Source: Lawsonibacter asaccharolyticus
Lineage (GTDB): Bacteria; Bacillota; Clostridia; Oscillospirales; Oscillospiraceae
DNA length: 64,000 bases
Direction: 5' to 3'
Assembly (NCBI GenBank): GCA_003112755.1
Contig: BFBT01000001.1
Coordinates: forward strand, 310,001-374,000
This document shows positions 9,374-17,984 of this stretch, one piece after another. Each line of letters opens with the position of its first letter. Position 1 is the stretch's first letter. The notes beneath the pieces were generated by a model. The model did no database searches. It was not told the DNA's origin and saw only the letters and a list, made by a program, of their open reading frames with translations. A program made the position numbers and the translations under genes.

Positions 9374-11458
9374 ATGAGTACTGGGAACGACAGCATTTTG
9401 GACGCCTATCTTTATGAAACAAACACTCTGCTGGAGCAGCTGGACAGTATCGTACTGGCGTCAGAGGAAAAGGACACCTTCTCTGAGGAGGATATCAATA
9501 CTATCTTCCGTATTATGCACACCATCAAAGGCTCCTCTGCCATGATGGAGTATCGCTCCATCATGACGATCGCCCACCGCGCTGAGGACCTGTTTTCCAT
9601 CATTCGGGACAAGTCCATGGACATCGTCCCAGAGGCCAACCGCCCTGAGCTGTTCGAGCTGCTTTTCCAGACCATCGACTTCTTCCGTCAGGAGATCGAT
9701 CATATCGAAAATGGGCAACCCCTTACTGAAAATATCGACAGCTTGCTGCAAAAAGTTAATACCCTGATCCAGCAAATTCAAAACACCGGTGCTCCCCAGC
9801 CCCCTTCCCCAGGGCAGGCGGGGGCGGTCGCCCAGGATCAGCCGACAGAATATCCTGATTTCCCCTATGCACTTCAAATCTTTTTTGATGAGGGCTGCGG
9901 CATGGAAAATGCCCGTGCCTTTATGCTGGTCAATGCGGTCCGTGATATCTGCGGGGAGGGGAATTTTCACTTTTCTCCCGCCGACATCTCCACAGATCCC
10001 AGCACCGCGGGCCAGATCATCGACTCCGGCTTCATGATGTACTTCCGGGATGCAGAGGACCGTGAAAATGCCGTCCATGCAGTCACGGGCGCGGGCTCTG
10101 TCCGGACCTATCAGGCCTTTGACCGCCCGCAGTCCAGCTCCATTCCTGCCCCTGCCCCGCAGGCGCTCCCCGCCGAGCAGAAGGTCTCTGCCCCGGAGCC
10201 CCCGGAGCAGAAAACCACCGCCAATGCCAAGCCCGCTGCGCCCTCCCCCTCTTCTCAGTCCTCTTCCGATGCCGGCGCTCACCACCGCGAAAGTCTCATC
10301 AGCGTCAATCTGAGCAAGCTGGATCAATTGGCCGCTGTTGTGGGGGAGATCGTCATTACCGAGTCCATGGTCACCTCCTCTCCGGACCTGAAGGGGCTCA
10401 AGCTGGATGCCTTCACCAAATCCGCCCGTCAGCTCCGCAAACTTACGGATGAACTTCAGGATGTTTCCATGTCCCTGCGCATGGTCCCAGTCTCCGGGAC
10501 GTTCCAAAAAATGCATCGGATCGTGCGCGACATGTGCAAAAAGCTGGGGAAACAGGTCAAGCTCACCCTGGTGGGGGAGGACACTGAGGTGGACAAGACC
10601 ATCGTAGACAGTATCAGCGACCCCATCATGCATATCGTTCGGAACTCTATGGACCACGGGATCGAGGAGACCCCTCAGGATCGGATCGATGCCGGAAAGG
10701 ACCCGGTGGGTGAGATCGTCCTCTCCGCACGGCACACCGGGAGCGAGGTCATCATTGAGATCCGGGATGACGGCCAGGGCGTCAACTATGACGCCGTGCT
10801 CAACAAGGCCATCCGCAACGGCATCGCTCTGCCGGACGTGGAATATTCCCACAGGGATATTCTCAACTTTCTGATGGCCCCAGGCTTCTCCACCAACACG
10901 GAGGTGACGGAGTATTCCGGCCGCGGCGTTGGCATGGATGTGGTCAAGCGGAATGTGGAGGACGTGGGCGGCACGGTGGTCATCACCAGTGATCCCGGCA
11001 GGGGAATGACCACAACGCTGAAGATCCCCCTGACCATGGCGATCATGGACGGCATGGAGGTCTCGGTAGGTTCCTCCATCTTCACCATTCCCATTCAGAA
11101 CATCCGCCAGTCCTTCAAGGTCAACGACTCCGACCTGATCCATGACGCCTCCGGGGGGGAGCTGTTCAAATGCATGGGCAGTTTTTATCCTGTTATCCGG
11201 ATGCGGGACCGCTACCAGCTGGAGGGGGGCTGCTCCCAGATCAGCGATGGGATCCTGATCTGGCTGGAATCCGGCGAGCTCTCCTACTGCCTGTTTGTGG
11301 ATGAGCTGCTGGGAGAGCAGCAGGTCGTGGTGAAGCCTCTGCCCAGCTATTTCTCCCGCTTCAACATCAAGCAGAGCGGCATCGCCGGATGCACGATCCT
11401 GGGGGATGGCAATATCAGCATCATCTTGGATATCTCCAACCTTTACACCCCCGCCTGA
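9374..11458 (+). CDS. cheA: Chemotaxis histidine kinase CheA
   Basis: CheA phosphorylates itself and passes phosphate to response regulators, under control of chemoreceptors and CheW. The 694-residue protein shows the standard order. The HPt domain carries the phosphorylated His49 (in MHTIKGSS). A P2-like response-regulator-binding segment spans about 155-255. A proline/alanine linker leads to the dimerisation helix near 310-370. The ATPase domain has its N box (HIVRNSMDHG, about 420) and G box (SGRGVGMDVV, about 514). The CheW-like domain is C-terminal. The start has an AAGGAAGG site ten bases upstream. It leads the cheA-cheW-cheR-cheB run. Confidence 0.97.
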   Translation: MSTGNDSILDAYLYETNTLLEQLDSIVLASEEKDTFSEEDINTIFRIMHTIKGSSAMMEYRSIMTIAHRAEDLFSIIRDKSMDIVPEANRPELFELLFQTIDFFRQEIDHIENGQPLTENIDSLLQKVNTLIQQIQNTGAPQPPSPGQAGAVAQDQPTEYPDFPYALQIFFDEGCGMENARAFMLVNAVRDICGEGNFHFSPADISTDPSTAGQIIDSGFMMYFRDAEDRENAVHAVTGAGSVRTYQAFDRPQSSSIPAPAPQALPAEQKVSAPEPPEQKTTANAKPAAPSPSSQSSSDAGAHHRESLISVNLSKLDQLAAVVGEIVITESMVTSSPDLKGLKLDAFTKSARQLRKLTDELQDVSMSLRMVPVSGTFQKMHRIVRDMCKKLGKQVKLTLVGEDTEVDKTIVDSISDPIMHIVRNSMDHGIEETPQDRIDAGKDPVGEIVLSARHTGSEVIIEIRDDGQGVNYDAVLNKAIRNGIALPDVEYSHRDILNFLMAPGFSTNTEVTEYSGRGVGMDVVKRNVEDVGGTVVITSDPGRGMTTTLKIPLTMAIMDGMEVSVGSSIFTIPIQNIRQSFKVNDSDLIHDASGGELFKCMGSFYPVIRMRDRYQLEGGCSQISDGILIWLESGELSYCLFVDELLGEQQVVVKPLPSYFSRFNIKQSGIAGCTILGDGNISIILDISNLYTPA

Positions 11459-11488
11459 CCCATTTTTATTAGAGGAGGTCTGCCAGCT

Positions 11489-11962
11489 ATGGCACAAGAC
11501 GCTTTACTTCTGCCCGCAGGGATGGAGGAGGCACCTTCCGCCCCCCTTGACTCCCAGACGGAAAAATATCTTCTCTTTTTGTCCGATCAGCTCCTGTTTG
11601 GAGTAAAGGCAGAATATGTGGTGGAGATCATCACGAATCACACCATTACCCTGCTCCCCCTGGTCCCCAGCTATATCCTGGGTATCATCAACCTCCGCGG
11701 ACAGATCATTCCTATTGTAGACATGCGCATCCTGCTGGGCTGTCCGGCCCAGCAGGACACCTGTATTATCATTCTGAACATCAACGACACCATGGTGGGC
11801 ATTCTGGTGGATACCGTACAGAAAATGATGGACATTGAGAAGTCCGCCATTCTCCCCGCTCCGGCACAGAACACCCAGGACATGGTCTCCGGCATGTGCT
11901 CCCTGGAGGACGGGCAGACCATGCTGGTCTTCGACTGCCCTCAGATCCTGACCCATACCTGA
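11489..11962 (+). CDS. cheW: Chemotaxis coupling protein CheW
   Basis: The 157-residue adaptor links chemoreceptors to CheA. It is a single CheW domain, with the typical YLLFLSDQLLFGV opening and the GIINLRGQIIPIVD stretch. It follows cheA by 30 bases behind an AGAGGAGG ribosome site and is surely co-transcribed. Confidence 0.95.
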   Translation: MAQDALLLPAGMEEAPSAPLDSQTEKYLLFLSDQLLFGVKAEYVVEIITNHTITLLPLVPSYILGIINLRGQIIPIVDMRILLGCPAQQDTCIIILNINDTMVGILVDTVQKMMDIEKSAILPAPAQNTQDMVSGMCSLEDGQTMLVFDCPQILTHT

Positions 11963-11987
11963 TGCCCGGAAAGTAGAAGGTGTTATC

Positions 11988-12812
11988 TTGGATATATTTT
12001 CCCATGACTTTACCATATCGGACGCCGACTTCCACAGACTGGTCCAGTTCATCCAGCAGAATTACGGCATCGACCTGAGCAAAAAGCGCCAGCTGATCAG
12101 CAGCCGTCTCTCCCATTCTTTGAGGGAGCTGGGCTATAAGGATTTCCGCACCTTTCTGGAGCATCTGTTTTCCACCCGTGATCCTGCGGACCTGGAGCTG
12201 GTGCTGAACAAGCTCACTACCAATTACACGTTTTTTCTCCGTGAACAGGATCACTTCGCCTATTTTCAGGATAAGATCCTCCCCGAGCTCTCCGCAAAGC
12301 ATCAGCGGGACCAAGTGCTCTCCATCTGGAGCGCTGGCTGCTCCAGCGGAGAAGAGCCCTACACGCTTTCCATCTGTCTCAAGGAATTTTTTGGCACCCG
12401 GGCCTCCCAGTGGGATACCCGGGTGCTGGCCACTGACATCTCTCAGCAGGCCTTGTCCAAGGCCATGGCCGGCGTCTACCAGCCACCCGCTGACATGCCC
12501 GACGCCTGGCTCAAGCGATATTTCCAGCGGGAGGGGACAGGGGGGCTCTACCGTGTCTCCCAGCCCATCCGGGACAACGTGATATTCCGTTCCTTCAATC
12601 TGATGGAGCCGATCCGCTTCCGTCTCAAATTCGATGTCATTTTCTGCCGCAATGTCATGATCTATTTTGATCAGCCCACCCGAGATGCCCTTGTCCGGCG
12701 CTTTTACGATGCCATGAACCCAGGGGCCTATCTGTTCATCAGCCACTCCGAATCCCTGAACCAGAATCCCCTGTTTCAGACAGTTGCCCCTGCAGTCTAC
12801 CGCAAAAAGTGA
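11988..12812 (+). CDS. cheR: Chemoreceptor methyltransferase CheR
   Basis: CheR methylates glutamates of chemoreceptors with S-adenosylmethionine to adapt signalling. The 274-residue protein has the helical CheR N-domain (DFHRLVQFIQQNYGIDL) and the SAM-binding motif WSAGCSSGEEPY. FDVIFCRNVMIYF lies near the C-terminus. The only suitable start is TTG at 11988 behind AGAAGGTG; the nearby ATG is out of frame. It is third in the che operon. Confidence 0.95.
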   Translation: MDIFSHDFTISDADFHRLVQFIQQNYGIDLSKKRQLISSRLSHSLRELGYKDFRTFLEHLFSTRDPADLELVLNKLTTNYTFFLREQDHFAYFQDKILPELSAKHQRDQVLSIWSAGCSSGEEPYTLSICLKEFFGTRASQWDTRVLATDISQQALSKAMAGVYQPPADMPDAWLKRYFQREGTGGLYRVSQPIRDNVIFRSFNLMEPIRFRLKFDVIFCRNVMIYFDQPTRDALVRRFYDAMNPGAYLFISHSESLNQNPLFQTVAPAVYRKK

Positions 12813-12852
12813 CAATGGCTTTTTATTCAGGCAAGCCGGAAAGGACGTTACC

Positions 12853-13908
12853 ATGCTCTCGATCAACCGCAAAGTTCGCGTTCTCGTTGTGGACGACTCC
12901 GCTGTCGCCCGCACCTTTCTTACTCGCGGGCTTTCTTCCTATCCTAATATCGAAGTCGTTGGCTATGCGGTCAACGCTTTGGACGCCAGGGGAAAGATCT
13001 CCAGTCTTGCGCCCGATGTGATGACCCTGGACGTGGAGATGCCAGGCACCAATGGGATCGATTTTCTCAAGGAGCTGCTCCCTGTCACCCCTCTTCCGGT
13101 GATCCTGGTCTCGTCTCTGAACCTCAAGGTCTTTGACGCCCTGGCCGCCGGGGCAGTGGATTTTGTCCGGAAGCCGGACGGCACAGAGAGCAAGCAGTCC
13201 TTTCTGGACTCCCTCGCCCAAAAGATCGTGGTCGCCTCCTGCGCCAAGGTCCGCCGCCGCGCCGCTGTCTCTCCCGCCGCCCCCTCTCTGTCCTCCGTCT
13301 CTCCCGCCGGCGTCGGGGGGCGTTCGGATCTGGATCGCACCATCATCGGCCTGGGCGCTTCCACAGGGGGCACAGAAGCCACCCTGGAAGTCCTGAAGCG
13401 CCTCCCTGCCGATATCCCCGGCATGGTGATCGTCCAGCACATGCCGGTGGGTTTTACCAAGATGTATGCGGAGCGGCTTAACCGGCTGTGCCGGATGGAA
13501 GTCCGGGAGGCGGTGAACGGAGACGAGATCCGCCGCGGCCTGGCCCTGATCGCCCCCGCCGACCTCCAGGCGCGGGTAGTCCGTATGGGAAGCCGCTACA
13601 CCCTGTCCTGCCTGCCCGGAGAAAAGGTCAGCGGCCACCGCCCCTCCGTGGACGCCCTGTTCTCCTCCATGGCCTCGGCTGTGAAGTGCCCTATGGTGGG
13701 CATCATCATGACCGGCATGGGACGGGATGGCGCCGACGGCCTGCTCCAAATGCGCCGGGCCGGCGCCTATACCATTGGTCAGGACAAGGACTCCTGCGTG
13801 GTCTACGGAATGCCCATGGTCGCCTATGATATCGGTGCGGTGGCTGTCCAGGCCTCCTGCGAGAACATTGCCGGTGTTCTGATGGCCCACCTCAAAGGGG
13901 ACAAATGA
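12853..13908 (+). CDS. cheB: Chemotaxis methylesterase/deamidase CheB
   Basis: CheB removes methyl groups from chemoreceptors when its receiver domain is phosphorylated by CheA. The 351-residue protein starts at the ATG preceded by GGAAAGGA rather than the in-frame ATG 69 bases upstream inside cheR. The receiver domain has VDDS near residue 14 and the phospho-acceptor Asp60 (TLDVEMPG). The catalytic domain keeps Ser of GASTGG (about 170), His of VQHMP and Asp of GMGRDG. It ends the che operon. No cheY, cheC or cheD gene lies in the window. Confidence 0.95.
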   Translation: MLSINRKVRVLVVDDSAVARTFLTRGLSSYPNIEVVGYAVNALDARGKISSLAPDVMTLDVEMPGTNGIDFLKELLPVTPLPVILVSSLNLKVFDALAAGAVDFVRKPDGTESKQSFLDSLAQKIVVASCAKVRRRAAVSPAAPSLSSVSPAGVGGRSDLDRTIIGLGASTGGTEATLEVLKRLPADIPGMVIVQHMPVGFTKMYAERLNRLCRMEVREAVNGDEIRRGLALIAPADLQARVVRMGSRYTLSCLPGEKVSGHRPSVDALFSSMASAVKCPMVGIIMTGMGRDGADGLLQMRRAGAYTIGQDKDSCVVYGMPMVAYDIGAVAVQASCENIAGVLMAHLKGDK

Positions 13909-13911
13909 TTT

Positions 13912-14070
13912 CTCAGCCTGCCGCGCGCATCATTTGTCTGCTGTCCGCGAAAAGGCCCCGCACTCGCGGGGCGGGGCGTGTTTTCTTCCACGCACACGCG
14001 GCCAGAGAAAACGGATGTGGATGCTTTCGCCCATGATGGCACAAAATTCTGCGCGGCTTTTTTAACAGGC
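13912..14070 (+). repeat. 3'-UTR dispersed element, copy after cheB
   Basis: This stretch begins next to the cheB stop and ends exactly where the next terminator palindrome starts. It shares blocks with the element after ribU: TGCCGCGCGCA, a GTGTTTTC-xx-CGCAC-xx-GAAAAC hairpin, and a closing TTCTGCG-x-GGCTTTTTT. It is the most diverged of the family copies listed here. Confidence 0.5.
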
Positions 14071-14071
14071 A

Positions 14072-15070
14072 AAAAAAGAGAACGGCCACTGGCCGTTCTC
14101 TTTTGCGTATGAACTTTCCTGGGATCACTGAAGCAGCTGCAGCACGCCCTTCGTCGGCACGGACTTCGAACCGCTCGCTTTGCCGCTTGCGGCAAAGCTC
14201 CCTCTCTCCGTCGCGCCTCCTCTCCCCACGCGACCCGCTCCGCTGGGCTCGCGCGGGGGCCCCTCCCCCAGGGCGGGGAAAGCCCCTGCTCCTCCCCCGG
14301 CAAAAAAGAGAACGGCCACTGGCCGTTCTCTTTTGCGTATGAACTTTCCTGGGATTACTGAAGCAGCTGCAGCACGCCCTTCGTCGGCACGGACTTCGAA
14401 CCGCTCGCTTTGCCGCCTGCGGCAAAGCTCCCTCTCTCCGTCGCGCCTCCTCTCCCCACGCGACCCGCTCCGCTGGGCTCGCGCGGGGGCCCCTCCCCCA
14501 GGGCGGGGAAAGCCCCTGCTCCTCCCCCGGCAAAAAAGAGAACGGCCACTGGCCGTTCTCTTTTGCGTATGAACTTTCCTGGGATTACTGAAGCAGCTGC
14601 AGCACGCCCTTCGTCGGCACGGACTTCGAACCGCTCGCTTTGCCGCTTGCGGCAAAGCTCCCTCTCTCCGTCGCGCCTCCTCTCCCCACGCGACCCGCTC
14701 CGCTGGGCTCGCGCGGGGGCCCCTCCCCCAGGGCGGGGAAAGCCCCTGCTCCTCCCCCGGCAAAAAAGAGAACGGCCACTGGCCGTTCTCTTTTGCGTAT
14801 GAACTTTCCTGGGATTACTGAAGCAGCTGCAGCACGCCCTTCGTCGGCACGGACTTCGAACCGCTCGCTTTGCCGCTTGCGGCAAAGCTCCCTCTCTCCG
14901 TCGCGCCTCCTCTCCCCACGCGACCCGCTCCGCTGGGCTCGCGCGGGGGCCCCTCCCCCAGGGCGGGGAAAGCCCCTGCTCCTCCCCCGGCAAAAAAGAG
15001 AACGGCCACTGGCCGTTCTCTTTTGCGTATGAACTTTCCTGGGATTACTGAAGCAGCTGCAGCACGCCCT
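14072..15070. repeat. 230-bp tandem array carrying the flagellin tail and terminator
   Basis: Four complete 230-base units (starting at 14072, 14302, 14532 and 14762) and a 79-base partial fifth that merges into the flagellin gene. Read on the minus strand, each unit holds about 150 bases of very GC-rich spacer, then the last 26 bases of flagellin coding sequence with its stop codon, then the flagellin terminator. The units are almost identical: copy 1 has TGA instead of TAA as stop, and copy 2 has a C/T change in the spacer hairpin. Open frames inside it (both strands) repeat with the unit and look spurious. Confidence 0.92.
14994..15024 (-). terminator. Flagellin terminator
   Basis: AAAAGAGAACGGCC and its complement around a three-base loop, with a T-run on the minus strand, 20 bases after the flagellin stop. 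Four further copies of the same palindrome lie at 230-base steps in the array downstream. Confidence 0.85.
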
Positions 15071-16565
15071 GGGGGACCTGGTTCGCCTGGGCCAGCATGG
15101 CCTGGGCGGACTGGATCAGGATGTTGTTTTTGGTATAAGCCATCATCTCGTCGGCCACGTCGGTGTCCCGGATGGTGGACTCGGCATCCTGGATGTTCTC
15201 CTGCATGACGGACAGGTTGTTGATGGTGTGGTCCAGACGGTTCTGGGTGGCGCCCAGGGTGCCGCGGACGTTGGACACGTAGTTGATGGCGTCCTTGATG
15301 GTGTCCAGCGCAGCGGCGGCACCTTTCTGATTGGAAATATCAATTCCATCAATGCCGATAGCTGCAGTATGGCAGTCGTCAATGGAAACACTCAGCTGGT
15401 TCCAGCTATCGCTGGTGTCTCCAATCTGCAGGGTCAGCCCGCCGGAAGCCTTGGAGCCATCAGTTGCCTTGGCAATGTCGATGCTCGTCTTAGTATTCGC
15501 ATTGACAGAGGCGTTCACGCCGTAATCCTTGAGCTGCTCCACGATCTGGGCAACTGCGTCCGCATCCAACGCTCCGCTGCTCTTGTCGATATACAGCGCT
15601 TTAGCGCCGCTTTCCGCTGTCTGGCCGCGGGTAAGAATCTGGTACTTCTGGCCATCAATCTCCAGGAAGTTTTCTTTGGTAACATCGGTAATGCTGGCGC
15701 CTGCAACCGTAAAGACATCGTCCTTACCCGCAGTCACCGCGCCAATTGTAGGAGCGGTTGTTGCGGTACCATCATTTTTCTGAACAGCGGAAATGATCTG
15801 GGTCTGGTCCGCCTCATTCCCATTGGCATTTGTGATGGTAATTTTTCCGCTTCCGCCATCCGCTTCCACCGTATAGTCATTTCCGAAAACCTTCTGCAGC
15901 TCGGCAGCCAAAGCTGCACCCACGTCCTTCGCAGCGGCATCCGTACCGAGGGTGGCACTTACTGTGGTCTCTTTCAGATTTCCCTCTTTGTCCAGATACT
16001 TCAGCGTCAAGGAAACATCCTTGTTTGCTGTGCCGGCCTGCACTGTGATGTCCTGCTTAAAGGTAGCGCCATTTCCAGCGGTAACATTAGCGGATGTACC
16101 TGCAATGCTTGTTTTAACAGTTTCTACGCCAGCCTTAGCCGCCATAGAACCATCCAGCAGCTTGATGCCGTTGAAGTTGGCGGAGTCAGCAATGCGGTTG
16201 ATCTCGTCCTTGAGCTGGGTGACCTCCTTCTGGAGCTGGGCACGGTCGGTCTCATTCTCATAGGTGCCGTTGGCGGACTGCTCGGCCAGCTCGTACATGC
16301 GGTTGAGCATGTCGTGGACCTCGGTGAGGGCGCCCTCGGCGGTCTGCACCAGGGAGATACCGTCCTTGGCGTTGTCCTGGGCCTTGTCCAGGCCGGTGAT
16401 CTGGGCGCGCATCTTCTCGGAGATGGCCAGACCCGCGGCGTCGTCGCCGGCCCGGTTGATCTTATAGCCGGAAGACAGCTTCTCCAGGTTCTTGGACAGG
16501 GCGCTGGTGTTGTTGGTGTAGTTGCGGTAGGCGTTCATCGCCATGATGTTGTGCTGAATACGCAT
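15045..16565 (-). CDS. fliC: Flagellin
   Basis: The 506-residue filament protein has conserved D0/D1 ends and a variable middle. The N-terminal part reads [23 protein letters not shown] and then [10 protein letters not shown]; the C-terminal part has [15 protein letters not shown] and ends in GVLQLLQ. These are the regions used for filament assembly and, in other flagellins, for TLR5 recognition. The middle (about 165-390) is rich in Thr, Ala and Asp and is probably surface exposed. The start is ATG at 16565 behind GGAGGAATAAAGATC; a longer upstream in-frame start lacks a ribosome site. A sigma-28 promoter and a CsrA-type hairpin lie upstream. Confidence 0.96.
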   Translation of the reverse strand: MRIQHNIMAMNAYRNYTNNTSALSKNLEKLSSGYKINRAGDDAAGLAISEKMRAQITGLDKAQDNAKDGISLVQTAEGALTEVHDMLNRMYELAEQSANGTYENETDRAQLQKEVTQLKDEINRIADSANFNGIKLLDGSMAAKAGVETVKTSIAGTSANVTAGNGATFKQDITVQAGTANKDVSLTLKYLDKEGNLKETTVSATLGTDAAAKDVGAALAAELQKVFGNDYTVEADGGSGKITITNANGNEADQTQIISAVQKNDGTATTAPTIGAVTAGKDDVFTVAGASITDVTKENFLEIDGQKYQILTRGQTAESGAKALYIDKSSGALDADAVAQIVEQLKDYGVNASVNANTKTSIDIAKATDGSKASGGLTLQIGDTSDSWNQLSVSIDDCHTAAIGIDGIDISNQKGAAAALDTIKDAINYVSNVRGTLGATQNRLDHTINNLSVMQENIQDAESTIRDTDVADEMMAYTKNNILIQSAQAMLAQANQVPQGVLQLLQ

Positions 16566-16574
16566 GATCTTTAT

Positions 16575-16612
16575 TCCTCCTTGATGTTTTGCGGGCAAGT
16601 TCCTTCTTGCCC
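16575..16612 (-). promoter_or_regulatory. CsrA-type binding sites in the flagellin leader
   Basis: On the minus strand a perfect seven-base stem (GGGCAAG/CTTGCCC, 16593-16612) shows AAGGAA in its loop. Ten bases further on, the ribosome site CAAGGAGGA holds a second GGA. A looped A-x-GGA plus one overlapping the ribosome site is the layout of the Bacillus hag leader bound by CsrA. fliW and csrA are both in this window. Confidence 0.7.
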
Positions 16613-16712
16613 TGCTCTGATCTCCCAGCCTCCGCAGGCCTTCACGGCGGCCAAAAGATCCTGCTGACGAGCAGGCGGGAGACTCCGGATCTCTCTGCCT
16701 CCTCTGTGAGTC

Positions 16713-16739
16713 TCATCGTCCAGGTTTTGAAAAAAATAA
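16713..16739 (-). promoter_or_regulatory. fliC: Sigma-28-type promoter for flagellin
   Basis: Minus-strand TTATTTTT (16739-16732), 11-base spacer, GACGATGA (16720-16713). The -35 octamer is identical to that before cheA. The element overlaps the T-run of the hemerythrin terminator. Confidence 0.65.
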
Positions 16740-16766
16740 GGGGAGCAGGAAAATTTTCCGCTCCCC
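16731..16766 (-). terminator. Hemerythrin terminator
   Basis: GGGGAGC...GCTCCCC with an inner self-complementary GGAAAATTTTCC, followed on the minus strand by TTATTTTTTT. Confidence 0.8.
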
Positions 16767-16813
16767 TGAGACTGCCCGGGAAAGCGGCTCCGCCGCTTTC
16801 CCGGGCAGTCTCA
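16767..16813 (-). repeat. Perfect 22-bp hairpin, short member of the 3'-UTR element family
   Basis: A 22-base perfect stem with a three-base loop starts TGAGACTGCC and contains AAAGCGGC. It sits between the hemerythrin stop and its terminator. The GAGACTG edge, the GCGGC stem and the position before a terminator match the elements after coaX and ribU. Confidence 0.6.
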
Positions 16814-16852
16814 CAGTTTTATTCCGCCGCCTCCGGGGGCGCCGTGTCCGTC

Positions 16853-17257
16853 TCAGGCGCCCTTCACATGGCGGGCCAGCTTCTTGTCCTCGATCCGGAT
16901 GTGGGACACCAGCACCCCCACGATCCGGTTCAGGTCGCCCAGCGCCTTGACGGTGGGGCCCTCCGCGATCAGCGCCTGAGTCGTCTGGGAAAGCTGGCGC
17001 TTATAGCCGTCATGAAACTGCTTGTGGGCCGCATAGCCGGGATACTTGCTCTGGACCTGCAGCTTCTCCTCGTCGCCGAAATGCTTATTGACATAGCTGT
17101 TCAGAAACTGGGTGGTGGACATGATCTTCTCCCGCCCCACCCCCTGGGCACAGGCATCCATCAGGTCATTGATGGCGTCGAACAGCTGCTTGTGCTCCGC
17201 ATCGATCAGACTGTTTCCTGTCATCAGATCACTGGTCAGCTCATATTTCATTGCCAT
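16853..17257 (-). CDS. Bacteriohemerythrin
   Basis: This 134-residue four-helix protein carries the di-iron, oxygen-binding ligands of the hemerythrin family: AEHK near the N-terminus, HFGDEE, HKQFH and HIRIED. Such proteins store, deliver or sense oxygen, often in motile bacteria. The start is the ATG behind GGGGAGATAGAGCT; a longer upstream frame has no ribosome site. A sigma-28-type promoter lies about 145 bases upstream, placing it in the flagellar regulon. Confidence 0.92.
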   Translation of the reverse strand: MAMKYELTSDLMTGNSLIDAEHKQLFDAINDLMDACAQGVGREKIMSTTQFLNSYVNKHFGDEEKLQVQSKYPGYAAHKQFHDGYKRQLSQTTQALIAEGPTVKALGDLNRIVGVLVSHIRIEDKKLARHVKGA

Positions 17258-17400
17258 AGCTCTATCTCCCCTCAAAATTATGATCGGTCGGATCTTGTTT
17301 TGGCGCCTGGGGAAGGTTTTCCTTTCATGCTCCGCCCATCCGCCAGAGAGGGAGCATCCCAAAAACCGCGGCTTATTTTTTATAGGTCTCCCCTATTTCT

Positions 17401-17427
17401 ATATCGTTCAAATATTTTAAAAAATAA
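17401..17427 (-). promoter_or_regulatory. Sigma-28-type promoter for hemerythrin
   Basis: Minus-strand TTATTTTT (17427-17420), 11-base spacer, AACGATAT (17408-17401). It has the same -35 and spacing as the cheA, flagellin and chemoreceptor promoters. Confidence 0.65.
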
Positions 17428-17503
17428 CCCCTTGCCCCTGACAAAAATTTTTCTTCACTGCCTGCAAACGGGCATACTCTCCAAGAAAACTTGCCCCCGC
17501 CGC

Positions 17504-17530
17504 TTAACTTTTAGATTTTCCGGACGATAT
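17504..17530 (+). promoter_or_regulatory. Sigma-28-type promoter for the flgM operon
   Basis: TTAACTTT at 17504-17511, 11-base spacer, GACGATAT at 17523-17530 (seven of eight bases of the consensus -10). It lies about 150 bases upstream of flgM, the anti-sigma-28 gene, suggesting feedback. Confidence 0.75.
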
Positions 17531-17678
17531 TTACAGTGTACTGGTCCGGGGCTTTGGAAGGATATCCGCAGCCGTCTCTTATCCCCCCCTCCTATCTTCC
17601 CGGCTGTCCGCTCCCCCAAGTCCCCGGACCAGGGTCCCGCTCCATATTTGTTGAGCATCCGCGAAAGGAGACATTTCC

Positions 17679-17981
17679 ATGGAATTCCGTATCGATCGCG
17701 GCGGATTCTCTCCCTTGGGAGAGGTCGGCCGGTATTCTTCCTCCCGCACCCAAAAGGTCTCCGGGGGCTTCCGGCAGAGCTTCGATCAGATCCAGTTTTC
17801 AGGGCAGCCCGCCGGCATGCAGGGGCGGGTACGCCAGCTGACCGCGCAGATCTCTCAACAGATCCGGACCCGCCCCACCTGTCACGAGATAGAGGCGCTC
17901 CGTCAGCAGGTCCAGGACGGCCTCTATTCCGTGGACCCCGGTCAGATCGCCGCCCGCATGCTGCTGCAGGGAAAGGACTGA
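17679..17981 (+). CDS. flgM: Anti-sigma-28 factor FlgM
   Basis: FlgM holds the flagellar sigma factor inactive until the hook is finished and FlgM is exported. The 100-residue protein has a disordered N-terminal half and the conserved sigma-binding C-terminal half (GRVRQLTAQISQQI, then VDPGQIAARML). The ribosome site is GAAAGGAG. It is first in the flgM-to-csrA run and sits behind a promoter of the very type it would control. Confidence 0.92.
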   Translation: MEFRIDRGGFSPLGEVGRYSSSRTQKVSGGFRQSFDQIQFSGQPAGMQGRVRQLTAQISQQIRTRPTCHEIEALRQQVQDGLYSVDPGQIAARMLLQGKD

Positions 17982-17984
17982 CAT

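Noticed and set aside
9461..11497. Open frame of 678 codons antisense to cheA
   Set aside because: The composition is a His/Asp/Gly-rich mirror of cheA with no recognisable domain.
12784..12852. Upstream ATG as the cheB start
   Set aside because: It lies within cheR without a ribosome site; the ATG at 12853 has GGAAAGGA and begins just before the receiver domain.
14103..15032. Repeated 130- to 212-codon frames in the tandem array
   Set aside because: They repeat with the 230-base unit on both strands, are Arg/Pro/Ala rich and run through the terminators.
14072..15070. CRISPR array
   Set aside because: The unit is 230 bases with no short direct repeat and unique-spacer pattern, and no cas gene is present.
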